From positions 1 to 64,000 of the forward strand of contig NZ_BBJH01000004.1 in NCBI RefSeq assembly GCF_000739775.1: a stretch of 64,000 bases of DNA, written 5' to 3'. Of the stretch, positions 1-9,332 are shown one piece after another (the stretch's first letter is position 1; each line of letters opens with the position of its first letter). Source of the DNA: Paraburkholderia heleia NBRC 101817. GTDB taxonomy: Bacteria > Pseudomonadota > Gammaproteobacteria > Burkholderiales > Burkholderiaceae. The notes beneath the pieces are model-generated. The model saw nothing but the letters and a program-made list of their open reading frames with translations, made no database searches and had not been told where the DNA came from. A program made the position numbers and the translations under genes.

Positions 1-71
1 GTACCTGGGTGAATGAGTGGGCGAGTAAGCTGCACCGCATTGCGGTCCTCGCGGCCGCATCAAAACAAAAG

Positions 72-103
72 CCGCATGGGTGCGAAACCCATGCGGTTTT
101 TTT
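72..103. terminator. Rho-independent terminator, probably bidirectional
   Basis: A 10-bp stem (CCGCATGGGT with ACCCATGCGG) is followed by seven T on the plus strand and preceded by an A-rich run, so it can stop transcription both ways. It would end the acetyltransferase transcript on the minus strand and whatever plus-strand gene lies left of the window. Confidence 0.85.
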
Positions 104-123
104 CATGGCGTCGGCCAGACAGC

Positions 124-585
124 TCAGACGAGCGCTTCGGACTCCTGCACGGCGAGCCGCTTGCCGAGACTCACCACGGCATCGGCGCGATAGCCGAGCC
201 GCTCGTAGAACGCGAGCACCTCGGCCTTGTCGGTGAGTACCTGAAGGTTGAGCTTCAGGCACCCCAGCGCGGCGAGCGCGTTTTCCGCATGGCGCACGAG
301 CCGCGTGCCGAGACCATGGCGCCTCGCTTCGGGCGCGACGGCGACCGAATAGAGCCAGCCGCGATGCCCGTCGTAACCGGCCATCGCCGTGCCGACGAGC
401 GCGCCGTCGACCTCGCGCGTGGCCACGAAGAAAAGCTCCGGCTGGGTGCCGAGCTTGTTCGCGATCGACAGACGCGGATTGCGATGCGGCCGGCTCGCAT
501 CGTTGTACTCGGGAAACGTCTGCAGCCAAAGCGCGATCACCGCTTCGGTATCGGCTTCGCTGAACACGCGGATCGTGACGGACAT
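124..585 (-). CDS. GNAT-family N-acetyltransferase (YpeA-like)
   Basis: This 153-residue protein has the single-domain GNAT layout. The acetyl-CoA pyrophosphate-binding motif A is visible as VAVAPEARRHGLGTRLV near residues 80-100 (R-x-x-G-x-G), followed by LNLQVLTDKAEVLAFYERLGY, typical of the C-terminal half of the family. Length matches YpeA-type acetyltransferases. The ATG start at 585 has a GGAG-type ribosome site. It starts 18 bases after the stop of the aminotransferase at 604 and is probably cotranscribed with it. The acceptor substrate cannot be read from the sequence. Confidence 0.88.
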   Translation of the reverse strand: MSVTIRVFSEADTEAVIALWLQTFPEYNDASRPHRNPRLSIANKLGTQPELFFVATREVDGALVGTAMAGYDGHRGWLYSVAVAPEARRHGLGTRLVRHAENALAALGCLKLNLQVLTDKAEVLAFYERLGYRADAVVSLGKRLAVQESEALV

Positions 586-603
586 CGCTCGTGCTCCGCC
601 CGC

Positions 604-1788
604 TTACAGCGAGTCGAGGATCGTGCGCAGCATCGCCATCATCTGGTCGATTTCCTGCGTCGTCACGTTCAGCGCCGGCATGAAGCGCAGCAGGTTCGGG
701 CGCGCGGCGTTGAGCAGCAGGCCGTCCGGCTGCATGAGGCGCGCCTTCTCGACGATCTCCGGCCCGATGTCCTTGCCGAGCAGCAGCGCGCGCAGCAAGC
801 CTTCGCCGCGCTCGCCCTGGAAGCCGCGTTCGGCCGAAAGCTCGAGCAGCTTTTCGCGCAGATACTCGCCGCGAGCGCGCACGCCTTCGAGGAAGCCGGG
901 CGCAACCAGTTGCGAGATCACCGAATAGCCCACAGCGGTCATCAGCGGGTTGCCGTTGTACGTGCCGCCCTGGTCGCCCGCTTCGAACACGGAGATTTCC
1001 TTCTTCGCGAGCAACGCCGCGAGCGGGACGCCGCCGCCAATGCCCTTGCCGAGCGTCATGATGTCCGGCTCGATGCCCGACAGCTCGTAGGCGAAGAGGG
1101 TGCCCGCACGGCCGCAGCCGCTCTGCACTTCGTCGACGATCAGCAGGATGCCGTGTTGCTTCGTGAGCGCGCGCAGTTGCTGCATGAATTCGCGCGTGGC
1201 GGGAATCACGCCGCCTTCGCCCTGGATCGGCTCGAGCATCACGGCGACAGTCTTCGCGTTGATGAGCTTTTCAACCGAGGCGATGTCGTTCAGCTCGGCC
1301 TTCGGGAAGCCTGGCACTTGCGGTGCGTAGATCGTGTCCCAGCCCGGCTTGCCGCTCGCCGACATCGTCGCGATCGTGCGGCCGTGGAAGCTGTGGTCGA
1401 ACGTGATGATCTCGTAGGCGCCGTCGCGATGCTTCCTGCCCCACTTGCGCGCGAGCTTGATCGCGCCTTCGTTGGCTTCGGCGCCGCTGTTGGCGAAGAA
1501 CACCTTGTCGAAGCAGCTGTGCTCGGTGAGCAGGCCCGCGAGCTTCGCCATCGGCTCGTTGTAGAAGGCCGGCGAGGGGTTGATGAGCAGGCGCGACTGC
1601 TTCTCGAGCGCCTCGATCATGCCGTCGTTGCAGTGCCCGAGACTGTTGACGGCCCAGCCCTGGATGAAGTCGAGGTATCGCTTGCCTTCGTTGTCGTAGA
1701 GCCACGACCCTTTGCCATGCGTGAAAACGATTTCGGGCCGGTTGGTGATGTACATCAGCGACTCGATCGGGTACTCGGAATAATTCAT
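604..1788 (-). CDS. Class III PLP aminotransferase, acetylornithine/succinylornithine transaminase type
   Basis: A 394-residue fold-type I PLP enzyme. The phosphate-binding stretch [20 protein letters not shown], the aspartate of VDEVQSG and the Schiff-base lysine in [12 protein letters not shown] are all present. Length and motifs fit ArgD/AstC-like acetylornithine aminotransferases, which convert N-acetylornithine and 2-oxoglutarate to the semialdehyde and glutamate. No other arginine gene is nearby, so the substrate is inferred from family only. The frame is open 147 bases further upstream, but [10 protein letters not shown] is the start that aligns with family N-termini. Confidence 0.85.
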   Translation of the reverse strand: MNYSEYPIESLMYITNRPEIVFTHGKGSWLYDNEGKRYLDFIQGWAVNSLGHCNDGMIEALEKQSRLLINPSPAFYNEPMAKLAGLLTEHSCFDKVFFANSGAEANEGAIKLARKWGRKHRDGAYEIITFDHSFHGRTIATMSASGKPGWDTIYAPQVPGFPKAELNDIASVEKLINAKTVAVMLEPIQGEGGVIPATREFMQQLRALTKQHGILLIVDEVQSGCGRAGTLFAYELSGIEPDIMTLGKGIGGGVPLAALLAKKEISVFEAGDQGGTYNGNPLMTAVGYSVISQLVAPGFLEGVRARGEYLREKLLELSAERGFQGERGEGLLRALLLGKDIGPEIVEKARLMQPDGLLLNAARPNLLRFMPALNVTTQEIDQMMAMLRTILDSL

Positions 1789-2159
1789 GGCAACGGGCTC
1801 CGCGTTGGGGGCTGCTAAAGGGTTGAGAAACGGGGGTTGAGAAACGGGGTTGCAAAAAATACGGCGGAAAAACAAAAAGCCACGGACTGGCCGTGGCTTT
1901 CGTGATTCGAACTTGCTGTGCGTTGAGAAGTACAACGCGCGTCCGCGAGTAGCCAGGCCCTAAAGATGGGGCGAGCGGCGACGTCGGAGGGCGGACAGGA
2001 TGCAGTTCATGGGCGCAAGAATACGACAAGCCGAATGGCGATGTAAACCGTCAATGTGCCGATTTTCTCCAGGTGGCCGAAGAATTTTTCGTGACGGCCG
2101 CCTGGATTGGTCGACGCGGGGCGAGGCATTGCACACGCAACGCCCCTTCCAGGCGAGCG
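1789..2159. other. Intergenic stretch without a gene
   Basis: It holds the upstream region of the aminotransferase gene and a terminator for the reductase gene to the right. The open frames crossing it are out-of-frame shadows of GC-rich sequence. Confidence 0.6.
1868..1898 (-). terminator. Rho-independent terminator of the [2Fe-2S] reductase gene
   Basis: Read on the minus strand, AGCCACGG pairs with CCGTGGCT around a 5-base loop and is followed by a T-rich run (TTTTTGTTTTT). It lies about 260 bases after the reductase stop codon. Confidence 0.7.
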
Positions 2160-3191
2160 TCAGACGGCGTTCGCGAGGTCCGCGGCGCTCGTGAACGAGT
2201 CCGCGTAGAACTCGTCTTCGGGCAGGCCGTGGTGCTGCGTGAAGTCGCGCTGCGCGGACTCCACCATCACCGGCGCGCCGCACGCATAGACCTGGTAGCC
2301 CGAAAGGTCGGGCAGATCCTCGATCACGGCGCGGTGCACGAAGCCCGTGCGGCCGGTCCAGTTGTCGGCGGCGGCGGGTTCGGAGAGCACCGGCACGAAG
2401 CGGAAGTTCGGGATCTCCTTCGCCCATTGTTCGGCGAGATCCATCAGGTACAGGTCCTTCTTCTGGCGCGCACCCCAGTAGAGCGTCATGGGGCGGTTCA
2501 GGTTCTTGTGGACCGCGTGCTCGACGATCGCCTTGAGCGGCGCGAAGCCGGTGCCCGAGGCGAGCAGCACGATGGGCTTGCCGGATTCCTCGCGCAGGAA
2601 GAAGGTGCCGAGCGGCGCCTCGAAGCGCAGGATGTCGCGCTCCTTCATCTGCGAGAAGACGTGGTCGGTGAACTTGCCGCCGGGCATATGGCGGATGTGC
2701 AACTCGATCGGGCCTTCCTCGTGCGGCGCGCTCGCCATGGAATAGCTGCGGCGCGTGCCGTCCTTGAGGATGAATTCGAGGTACTGGCCGGCGAGATACT
2801 GCAGGCGCTCGTTGGCGGGCAGTTGCAGCCTGAGGACGACGACGTCGTCAGCCTTGTGCTCGATGGCGGCGATGCGGGTAGGCAGCTTGCGCACCTGCAC
2901 GTCGCCCACGCCCGCCACTTCGCGGATATCGATTTCGAGATCGGTTTGCGCCGTCGCACAGCAGAAGAGGGCCATGCCACGCGTTCTTTCGTCGTTGGAA
3001 AGCGCCGAGGCCGCGTGGGCGCGCTGCTCGATTTCGCCGTTGCAGACCGTGCCCTTGCACGAGCCGCACGCGCCGTTCTTGCAGCCATACGGCAGGCCGA
3101 TGCCCTGACGCAGGGCCGCGTTGAGAATGGGTTCGTCGGGCTCGACCTGGAATTGCCGGCCGCTTTGCTTGAGCGTTACGTTGAAAGCCAT
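2160..3191 (-). CDS. [2Fe-2S] ferredoxin / FAD-NAD(P)H reductase, CDP-6-deoxy-glucoseen reductase-like
   Basis: A 343-residue two-part electron-transfer protein. Residues 1-90 form a plant-type ferredoxin with cluster ligands in YGCKNGACGSCKGTVC. The rest is a ferredoxin-NADP reductase fold: RSYSMAS binds the flavin, LLASGTGFAPLKAIVE binds the pyridine nucleotide, and the C-terminus has YACGAPVMVE. This architecture is usually annotated AscD-like reductase and passes electrons from NAD(P)H to an oxygenase or dehydratase partner. No partner gene is adjacent, so the acceptor is unknown. The start MAFNVTLKQS aligns with ferredoxin N-termini; the open frame extends 135 bases further upstream without support. 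Confidence 0.87.
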   Translation of the reverse strand: MAFNVTLKQSGRQFQVEPDEPILNAALRQGIGLPYGCKNGACGSCKGTVCNGEIEQRAHAASALSNDERTRGMALFCCATAQTDLEIDIREVAGVGDVQVRKLPTRIAAIEHKADDVVVLRLQLPANERLQYLAGQYLEFILKDGTRRSYSMASAPHEEGPIELHIRHMPGGKFTDHVFSQMKERDILRFEAPLGTFFLREESGKPIVLLASGTGFAPLKAIVEHAVHKNLNRPMTLYWGARQKKDLYLMDLAEQWAKEIPNFRFVPVLSEPAAADNWTGRTGFVHRAVIEDLPDLSGYQVYACGAPVMVESAQRDFTQHHGLPEDEFYADSFTSAADLANAV

Positions 3192-3313
3192 ATTCAGGGA
3201 AGCGTAAGTCTGTATCCGAGGGTTGATTGCGGGGCGCGGGTTGCTTTGGGCAAGTTGCCGCGTTTGCTTGCCGGCCTTCGCCGCGAGGCCCGGGCCGCTA
3301 AAATGGTTCCACC

Positions 3314-4396
3314 ATGATTGCCACACGAACCTTGCGCCGTGCGCGCATCCTGATTGTCGGTTGCGGCGATGTCGGCCTGCGCGGTGCCGTCCAGTTGCGC
3401 GAGCGGCCGGACCGCGCGCGCGTATTCGCGCTCACGCGCCGTGCCGAGCGCGCAGACGCGGTGCGGGCCGCGGGCGCAACGCCGGTGCGCGGCGACCTCG
3501 ATTTCCGCAGGAGTCTTGCGCGGATCGCGGGCCTGGCGGGCACCGTACTGCACCTCGCGCCGCCGCAAAAATCCGGCGACGACGACCTGCGCACACGCCG
3601 CCTGATCGCAGCGCTTGCGGCGCGGCGTCGCGCGGTGTCGCGGCCTGCGCTGGCGGGCGTGGCGCCGCGTGCATTGCGGCCCCCATTGCATTGCCTCGTG
3701 GACCGCATGCGCCGCAGCGCTGTCGGACATGGCGCGGCCTTTGGCGCATCCGTTATTGTACCCGAGCGCATCCGGCGGTTTTCCCGCGCCCGGCGCCGGC
3801 GCCTCGAACGCCCGAGGCTCGTCTATGCGAGCACGACGGGGGTGTACGGGGATTGCGGCGGCGCGCGCATCGACGAAACACGCCCGGTGCAGCCCGCCAA
3901 CGCCCGCGCCGTACGCCGGGTATCGGCCGAACGGCAACTGCGCCGCGCCACGGCGCGCGGCGCGCTCAGCGCCACGATCGCGCGCATTCCCGGCATTTAC
4001 GCCGCGAACCGCCTCCCGCTCACGCGGCTCGAGAAGCGCACGCCGGCGCTCCGGGCGAGCGACGACGTCTATACGAGCCACATCCACGCAGACGACCTCG
4101 CGGCGATTCTCCTGCGCCTCGCGACGCGCGGCCGCCCGGGGCGCACGATTCACGCGACGGACGACAGCGAACTGAAGATGGGCGAGTATTTCGACCGCGT
4201 AGCCGATGCCTTCGGCCTCGCGCGCGCACCGCGCGTGAGCCGCGCCGAGGCCGAGCGCGAACTCGAACCCGTCCTGCTGTCGTTCATGCGGGAGTCGAGA
4301 CGGCTCGCCAATACGCGCATGAAGCGCGAATTGCGCGTGCGCTTGCGTTATCCCGACGTCGATGCGTTCTTGCGCACGCTGCCGCCGCGCCCGTGA
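3314..4396 (+). CDS. NAD-dependent epimerase/dehydratase-like extended SDR
   Basis: A 360-residue Rossmann protein. The N-terminal nucleotide-binding motif is ILIVGCGDVGLR (residues 12-23), and the active-site region YASTTGVYGD at 171-180 is followed by ARIDETRPVQP. The C-terminal half contains SHIHADDLAAILLRL, typical of this YeeZ-like SDR group. Residues 102-165 form an unusually arginine-rich segment that I would not expect between the DLRTRRLIAAL helix and the RLVYASTTGVYG strand. This makes the protein longer than the roughly 300 residues usual for the group. The substrate is unknown. Confidence 0.8.
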   Translation: MIATRTLRRARILIVGCGDVGLRGAVQLRERPDRARVFALTRRAERADAVRAAGATPVRGDLDFRRSLARIAGLAGTVLHLAPPQKSGDDDLRTRRLIAALAARRRAVSRPALAGVAPRALRPPLHCLVDRMRRSAVGHGAAFGASVIVPERIRRFSRARRRRLERPRLVYASTTGVYGDCGGARIDETRPVQPANARAVRRVSAERQLRRATARGALSATIARIPGIYAANRLPLTRLEKRTPALRASDDVYTSHIHADDLAAILLRLATRGRPGRTIHATDDSELKMGEYFDRVADAFGLARAPRVSRAEAERELEPVLLSFMRESRRLANTRMKRELRVRLRYPDVDAFLRTLPPRP

Positions 4397-4430
4397 CTCC
4401 GGGCGGGCGGCGCGGCGCAAAGCGTGCCGT

Positions 4431-4619
4431 TCACGTGATGGCCGGCAGCGCTTCGAGCAGGAGGAAGCACAATAGCGCTCCGATGAGCGCCCCGATGAGG
4501 TTCGGATGATACTGATGTCGCATATGCATCGACGCGAGCAGGCCCCCAATCAGAACCGCCCCAAGCGCCATGAATGCCATCAACACGAATGAGATTTCGA
4601 ATGAGCCGTTGATGATCAT
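4431..4619 (-). CDS. Small two-helix membrane protein
   Basis: A 62-residue protein starting MIINGSFEIS. Two hydrophobic helices (about residues 9-27 and 37-55) are joined by a short hydrophilic hairpin, MHMRHQYHPN. The ATG at 4619 is chosen because AAGGAGG lies about 7 bases before it, an excellent ribosome-binding site; the longer open frame upstream has none. I do not recognise the family. It sits alone between the SDR and rsuA. Confidence 0.7.
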   Translation of the reverse strand: MIINGSFEISFVLMAFMALGAVLIGGLLASMHMRHQYHPNLIGALIGALLCFLLLEALPAIT

Positions 4620-4773
4620 GATGCCCCTCCTTGCAACTTGTAATCGTTGTTTAGACGAGTATAGGGCGGAAGACCGGCAAGGACATGCTGCGGCGCGGCG
4701 AAAACGATGCCTGTTTGCAAGCATCAGTGCGTCAACGTACTAGCGGCGGCCGCGCGTGCCGGCCGGTGGTGGT

Positions 4774-5481
4774 TTACCCGTTGTTGCGCAACGCGTCGAG
4801 CGCTGCGGCGTCGAGCCATTGCCAGGCGCCCGGTGCCAGACCGGCGGGCAGGGAAAAGCCGCCGATGCGCTCGCGATGGAGCGCCTCGACGCGATTGCCG
4901 GCTGCGGCCACCATCCGTTTGACCTGATGATATTTGCCTTCGAGCACGGTCAGCTCCAGTTCGTGGCCGGCACGTGCGCTGGCTGCGACGGCAGCAATCG
5001 GCTCGCGCTCGCCGTGCAGCAGCACGCCTGCGCGCAGGGCGCTGAGCTGGGTGGCGTCAAGCGGATGGCGCGTGCTCGCCACATAGACCTTCGGCACCTT
5101 GCGTTTGGGCGACGTGAAGGCGTGGACGAACTGGCCATCGTCGGAAAGCAGCAGGAGGCCGGTCGTATCCTGATCGAGGCGGCCCACGCACTGCACGTTG
5201 CGCTGCGCGAACTGCGGCGGCAGCAAATGAAACACACTCAAGTGATGCTGCGGATCGCGCGAGCACTCATAGCCCGCAGGCTTGTTGAGCGCAATGTAGG
5301 CGCGCTCATGGAACGGCCACGGCGTGCCGTCCACGCTGAAGACGAGGCCTGCCGTCACGAACGTTGCGAGCGGGTCGCCGCACGGCTCGCCCGCGACGGC
5401 GACACGCGCGTCGGCGATGAGCGCGCGGCATTGGCGGCGTGAGCCGAAACCCTGGGTGAAGAGAATGCTTTCGAGATTCAT
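4774..5481 (-). CDS. rsuA: Ribosomal small-subunit pseudouridine synthase RsuA
   Basis: A 235-residue protein of the RsuA/RluE family, which isomerises a uridine of 16S rRNA (U516 in E. coli). The N-terminus (MNLESILFTQGFGSRRQCRA) is an S4-like RNA-binding domain. The catalytic motif GRLDQDTTGLLLLSDDG carries the conserved aspartate, and GKYHQVKRMVAAAGNRVEALHRERIGG is the family signature near the C-terminus. Length equals that of E. coli RsuA. The long open frame upstream of the chosen ATG is a GC-rich extension. Confidence 0.9.
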   Translation of the reverse strand: MNLESILFTQGFGSRRQCRALIADARVAVAGEPCGDPLATFVTAGLVFSVDGTPWPFHERAYIALNKPAGYECSRDPQHHLSVFHLLPPQFAQRNVQCVGRLDQDTTGLLLLSDDGQFVHAFTSPKRKVPKVYVASTRHPLDATQLSALRAGVLLHGEREPIAAVAASARAGHELELTVLEGKYHQVKRMVAAAGNRVEALHRERIGGFSLPAGLAPGAWQWLDAAALDALRNNG

Positions 5482-5732
5482 GACGGACGGCGAACAGCGT
5501 AGAGCGGGGTATTTTATCCCCGGCGACGTGTTCCGCGCCCCCGCGCATGCCGCCTGCGCGCCGCGCGCGGCTTGACTGCGTCTTTCGGGCAGATGGCGTA
5601 ACGTAGCGCAGGGTACTGGCAGGTCCGGCGCGGCTGCGGGGCCTGGACGCCTGAATTCCCCCCAATTTTCTTCTCGCGCAGCGCCCGGCCTCGGTGCGCG
5701 CGCTGCGCCATACGGCTCACGTGGAGAACACA

Positions 5733-7451
5733 ATGGCGAAGACAATAGCGGATCATCTGGCAAAAACGCTCGAGGCAGTGGGCGTCGAGCGCATCTGGGG
5801 CGTGACGGGCGACAGCCTGAACGGTTTGTCGGCGAGCCTGCGCAAGCTCGGCACGATCCGCTGGATGCATACCCGGCACGAGGAAGTCGCCGCCTTTGCG
5901 GCCGGCGCCGAAGCAGCGGCAACCGGCCGGCTCGCGGTGTGCGCGGGCAGTTGCGGGCCTGGCAACCTGCATCTCATCAACGGTCTCTACGATTGCCATC
6001 GCAACCGCTCGCCGGTGCTCGCGATCGCGGCGCACATTCCATCGACGGAAATCGGCCTCGGTTATTTCCAGGAGACGCACCCGACCGAGCTCTTTCGCGA
6101 GTGCAGCCATTACGTGGAACTGGTGACGAACGCCTCGCAGTTCCCGCGCGTGCTCGACACCGCGCTGCGGACCGCGATCGACCAGAAGGGCGTCGCCGTG
6201 ATCGTGCTGCCCGGCGACGTGGCGCTTCTGGACGCGTCCGACGAGGAGCCGGCATGGGCCCAGGCGGCGCGTCCGGCGACCTTGCCTTCGTCGGCGGATA
6301 TCGACCGGCTCGCCGTGCTGCTCAATCGCTCCGAGGCCGTGACGCTCCTGTGCGGCAGCGGCTGCAAGGGCTCGCACGACGAAGTGGTGGCCTTCGCGGA
6401 CGCGCTCGGCGCGCCGACGGTGCATGCGCTGCGCGGCAAGCAGTACGTCGAATGGGATAACCCATACGACGTGGGCATGACCGGGCTGATCGGCTTCAGC
6501 TCGGGATACCACGCGATGATGTCGTGCGACACACTCGTCATGCTCGGCACTGACTTTCCGTATCGCAACTTCTATCCGCAGCACGCGAATATCGTGCAGA
6601 TCGACCGCGACGCAGCCGCGCTCGGCAAACGCGCGCCGCTCACGCTCGGGCTCATCGGCGACGTGCGCGAAACGTTGCGCGCGCTCACGCCGAAGCTCAC
6701 GCGCAAGACCGACCGGCGCTTCATCGAGCATGCGCGCGAGCACTACGCGAACGCGCGCAAGGGACTCGACGAACTCGCGCGCCCGGCCGCCGCCGGCAAG
6801 CCGTTGCATCCGCAGTATGTGGTGTCGCGTGTGGACGCGCTCGCCGAGGACGATGCGATTTTCGCGGTCGACGTCGGCACGCCTACGCTCTGGGCCGCGC
6901 GTTACCTGACGATGAACGGCCGGCGCCGCCTGCACGGCTCGTTCAATCACGGCTCGATGGCGAACGCCATGCCGCAGGCGCTTGGGGCGCAGGCAGCGCA
7001 TGCCGGGCGCCAGGTGGTCTCGCTCTCCGGCGACGGCGGCCTTTCGATGCTGCTCGGCGACATTCTCACGGCGCGCCAGCTCGATTTGCCGATCAAGATC
7101 GTTGTCTTGAATAATAGCTCGCTCGGCTTTGTCGCGATGGAGATGAAGGCCGGTGGCTACGTGGAGACGGGCACCGATCTGGCGGCCACCAACTTCGCGG
7201 ATATTGCGAAAGGCGCGGGCCTCTTCAGCGTGCGCGTGGAAACGTCTGAAGCGCTCGATGAAGCGTTGCGCGCGGCGTTCTCGCACGCTGGGCCGGCGCT
7301 CGTCGACGTGGTGACGACGAAGCACGAACTGGCCATGCCGCCGAAGCTGCAGTGGGCCCAGGCGAAAGGGTTCAGCCTTTACATGCTGCGTGCGGTGTTG
7401 AGCGGACGCGGCGACGAGGTGGTGGAACTGGCGCAGACGAATTTGCGCTGA
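5733..7451 (+). CDS. poxB: Pyruvate oxidase / pyruvate:ubiquinone dehydrogenase (PoxB)
   Basis: A 572-residue thiamine-diphosphate enzyme, the same length as E. coli PoxB and closely similar through [28 protein letters not shown] and [16 protein letters not shown]. It decarboxylates pyruvate to acetate and CO2 and passes electrons to ubiquinone at the membrane. The catalytic glutamate is in TRHEEVAAF. The ThDP-binding region [12 protein letters not shown]...NNSSLGF is complete. The ATG at 5733 follows GTGGAG at good spacing. It is monocistronic, and its tail meets the small convergent gene at 7473. Confidence 0.95.
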   Translation: MAKTIADHLAKTLEAVGVERIWGVTGDSLNGLSASLRKLGTIRWMHTRHEEVAAFAAGAEAAATGRLAVCAGSCGPGNLHLINGLYDCHRNRSPVLAIAAHIPSTEIGLGYFQETHPTELFRECSHYVELVTNASQFPRVLDTALRTAIDQKGVAVIVLPGDVALLDASDEEPAWAQAARPATLPSSADIDRLAVLLNRSEAVTLLCGSGCKGSHDEVVAFADALGAPTVHALRGKQYVEWDNPYDVGMTGLIGFSSGYHAMMSCDTLVMLGTDFPYRNFYPQHANIVQIDRDAAALGKRAPLTLGLIGDVRETLRALTPKLTRKTDRRFIEHAREHYANARKGLDELARPAAAGKPLHPQYVVSRVDALAEDDAIFAVDVGTPTLWAARYLTMNGRRRLHGSFNHGSMANAMPQALGAQAAHAGRQVVSLSGDGGLSMLLGDILTARQLDLPIKIVVLNNSSLGFVAMEMKAGGYVETGTDLAATNFADIAKGAGLFSVRVETSEALDEALRAAFSHAGPALVDVVTTKHELAMPPKLQWAQAKGFSLYMLRAVLSGRGDEVVELAQTNLR

Positions 7452-7472
7452 GGCTCGTGCGGCAGACCTGCG

Positions 7473-7694
7473 TCAGTCGGTGATCGAGACGCAGGTGTTG
7501 TCCTCGGGCGAGGTGCGAAATTCGTCGATACGGCCTGCGCGTACGTCGAGCAGCAGCCGGTCCAGCGCTTCGAGCCTCGCGGACCTGTCTGCGCTCGATC
7601 GGATCAACGTTGCAGCGGCGCGTCCGGAGACGGACTCGTGGGCTTCGATGAGGATGCGTATGGCTTCCTCTCGCGTCATGAAAATGCGGTCCAT
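7473..7694 (-). CDS. Small orphan protein, paralogue of the gene at 22440-22664
   Basis: A 73-residue soluble protein, MDRIFMTREEAIRILIEAHE at the N-terminus. The ATG at 7694 has GGGAG about 7 bases upstream. Its C-terminal part LLLDVRAGRIDEF aligns with [13 protein letters not shown] of the 74-residue protein encoded at 22440-22664, and both begin MD-x-x-FM and end in a V-x-I-(S/T)-D tail. I know no function for this family. It lies about 200 bases behind the displaced 3' end of tRNA-Leu, so before the island inserted it would have been just downstream of that tRNA. Confidence 0.75.
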   Translation of the reverse strand: MDRIFMTREEAIRILIEAHESVSGRAAATLIRSSADRSARLEALDRLLLDVRAGRIDEFRTSPEDNTCVSITD

Positions 7695-7822
7695 CGTGCG
7701 CTCCCGGTTGGCTATCTCAATAACTTCGACAACGATAGCAGCGGGGTGCGGCATGCTGTGCGACATCCGCAGTCCGCTTGATCTTCGTCCAGGGAAGGGC
7801 ATGCCGGATTGAGGCCGGCAAC

Positions 7823-7853
7823 AAAAAAACCGCGAAGCCTTGAGCTTTCGCGG
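7823..7853 (-). terminator. Terminator, probably the original one of tRNA-Leu
   Basis: On the minus strand CCGCGAA pairs with TTCGCGG around a partly paired loop, followed by seven T. The sequence closely resembles the terminator at 17436-17472 behind the intact tRNA-Leu gene. I read this copy as the native tRNA terminator displaced by island integration. Confidence 0.7.
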
Positions 7854-7890
7854 GTTTCAGGTTTCCGGCGGCGACTGCCGGAAAGCATTC

Positions 7891-7908
7891 TGGTGCTCGG
7901 GCCGGAAT
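7891..7908 (-). repeat. Distal attachment site: tRNA-Leu 3'-end remnant
   Basis: TGGTGCTCGGGCCGGAAT here matches TGGTGCCTCGGGCCGGAAT at 17506-17524, the CCA end and acceptor/T-arm start of tRNA-Leu, with one base missing. It is in direct orientation, and the similarity continues leftwards through the terminator. This is the arrangement expected after a tyrosine recombinase inserted an element into the tRNA 3' end. The missing base leaves some doubt about the exact crossover. Confidence 0.65.
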
Positions 7909-7968
7909 GAAATAATCCTTGCTATTTCAATGCTGGTGGGGCTATATCGTGTTTTATGGGTTGAGATA

Positions 7969-7985
7969 CCACCAAAAATACCACC
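7969..7985. repeat. Left copy of 17-bp island-end repeat
   Basis: CCACCAAAAATACCACC, about 60 bases inside the left end. It is identical and in direct orientation to 17375-17391 in front of the integrase gene. This fits a recombinase arm-type binding site. Confidence 0.7.
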
Positions 7986-8091
7986 GGGCAGGACAGGCTA
8001 CCCCGCTTCGAGGCGCTATCGTCGTCACTTGTCGGATGCTTTCCCAAGGATTCTCGTCGAGCGCCATCGACGCGATGCTTGGTGATCCACG

Positions 8092-8610
8092 TCACTTCTT
8101 TCGCCAGTCACCGAGCCAGCCGCCTTGTTTTCGCTCATCCCTAGCGGGTGGGTGCTGCCTCTCCGCCTCTGCCTGTTGTCGTCGCTCGGTCGTGTTTGTG
8201 CCCGTAAAACTGCTCGGTAGGGTTGAGTTCTCCCAAACCGGCAGTTTCTGCCGCTCAACCTCGGCTTGCGCACGATTCAAGTCGGTTCGGCTCCGGGCTC
8301 CACGCTGCAGCAACAACAGTTCCAGCAGTATCCCTTGCGCCACCGGATCGCCGGCGCCCGCCGCGGTCGGGGTCTCGGGTTTCGCTAAGGTCTCCCGTAT
8401 TTCCTCGCCCGTCTGGGCCTGCCTGTTGCCTAGAACGTGAACCGTTTCTATCAACTCCTCTACTCGGGCCTGGAGGTTCAGCATCCCATCCGACTGGCCA
8501 TCGAACAGGACGGCGCGGACGTATTTCGAGATGTCGCCGCCCGATCTGACTTCAAGCTCGGCCCGCTCTGCGACGGTGCATCGGACTGTGAATCGTGTGT
8601 GGTTGGTCAT
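8092..8610 (-). CDS. Ribbon-helix-helix, MobC-like mobilisation or regulatory protein
   Basis: A 172-residue hydrophilic protein. The N-terminus RFTVRCTVAERAELEVRSGGDISKYVRAVLF has the beta strand and two helices of a ribbon-helix-helix DNA-binding domain as in MobC/CopG-type plasmid mobilisation proteins. The middle (about 50-70) is probably helical, and the C-terminus is charged and rich in Q and R. No Shine-Dalgarno sequence is obvious before the ATG at 8610. No relaxase gene is in the element, so a role in mobilisation in trans or simple autoregulation are both possible. Copies of GTCGGA(C/T)GC lie on both sides of the gene. Confidence 0.6.
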   Translation of the reverse strand: MTNHTRFTVRCTVAERAELEVRSGGDISKYVRAVLFDGQSDGMLNLQARVEELIETVHVLGNRQAQTGEEIRETLAKPETPTAAGAGDPVAQGILLELLLLQRGARSRTDLNRAQAEVERQKLPVWENSTLPSSFTGTNTTERRQQAEAERQHPPARDERKQGGWLGDWRKK

Positions 8611-9332
8611 AGTTTGACAAGTGTTGCAGCCATTGTGTGCCAGTTTTCAGCCAATCAAACCCATGCCCGACAGGCATTTTATGATTTTGCGTCGGACGCT
8701 TGTCGGACGCAAATTATCGGCATTTTTTAGATCGAAATCGCGGGAACCCTTGCTGGGCGGTGGTTTTCCGGGTTTTGCATGTGCCGAAGGCACTTGCGTA
8801 CTGTGTATGGCTTGTTAAGGGCAGTGATCGACCAGGAAAACAGTGAGGTGCTGGGACAGTTACGGGCAGATTGCGTGGTCAGAAACACGTTTCGACTCGT
8901 TGCCCAACACCTTTCCTGTCTTCGGCTCTGAGGGACGACCTATGCCTTTTGCATGCGACGCCCGACGACGATCGTCTATGCTCGGCGCCGGGTTCTGTGC
9001 GGCCATGAAGAGCCGCTCGGGATTTCATCGTGAATGTCCGCTTCACCGTCGACGTCGCGTAAACTCGCGAACGACACAACGCATAATCACCGACGAACCG
9101 AACGATGCATTGACGTGAACCGTATTGAAGGTGCCACCAGTGCGAGAGTAATTGTGCCACCACGGACCGCTGGCGTAGGATTGCTGGGTCTGCGCTTTAG
9201 AAGACATGGCATAGACGCGCTGGCTTCGAAAGTCTCCCCAGCATATTTTGTGGTGCTCGAGGAACAGGGGCATCCGATAGGCTGCTTCCCCCCGTCGAAA
9301 GACTTATCCCTGTCGTTACCGTTCCTCTGCGG
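8611..9332. other. Gene-less stretch of the island; possible regulatory or transfer-origin region
   Basis: No convincing gene. It begins with TGACAAGTGTTG (8615-8626), also found at 15836-15847 before the AlpA-type gene. At 8663-8677 there is a small hairpin ATGCC/GGCAT, and at 8691-8710 two direct copies of GTCGGACGC 11 bases apart. The first copy is embedded in the palindrome GCGTC-G-GACGC. A third variant, GTCGGATGC, is at 8031. The right half has weak open frames that match nothing I know. Confidence 0.5.

Noticed and set aside
13..1818. 601-codon plus-strand open frame
   Set aside because: It lies opposite the acetyltransferase and aminotransferase genes. It is a shadow of GC-rich codons with no domain and an implausible composition.
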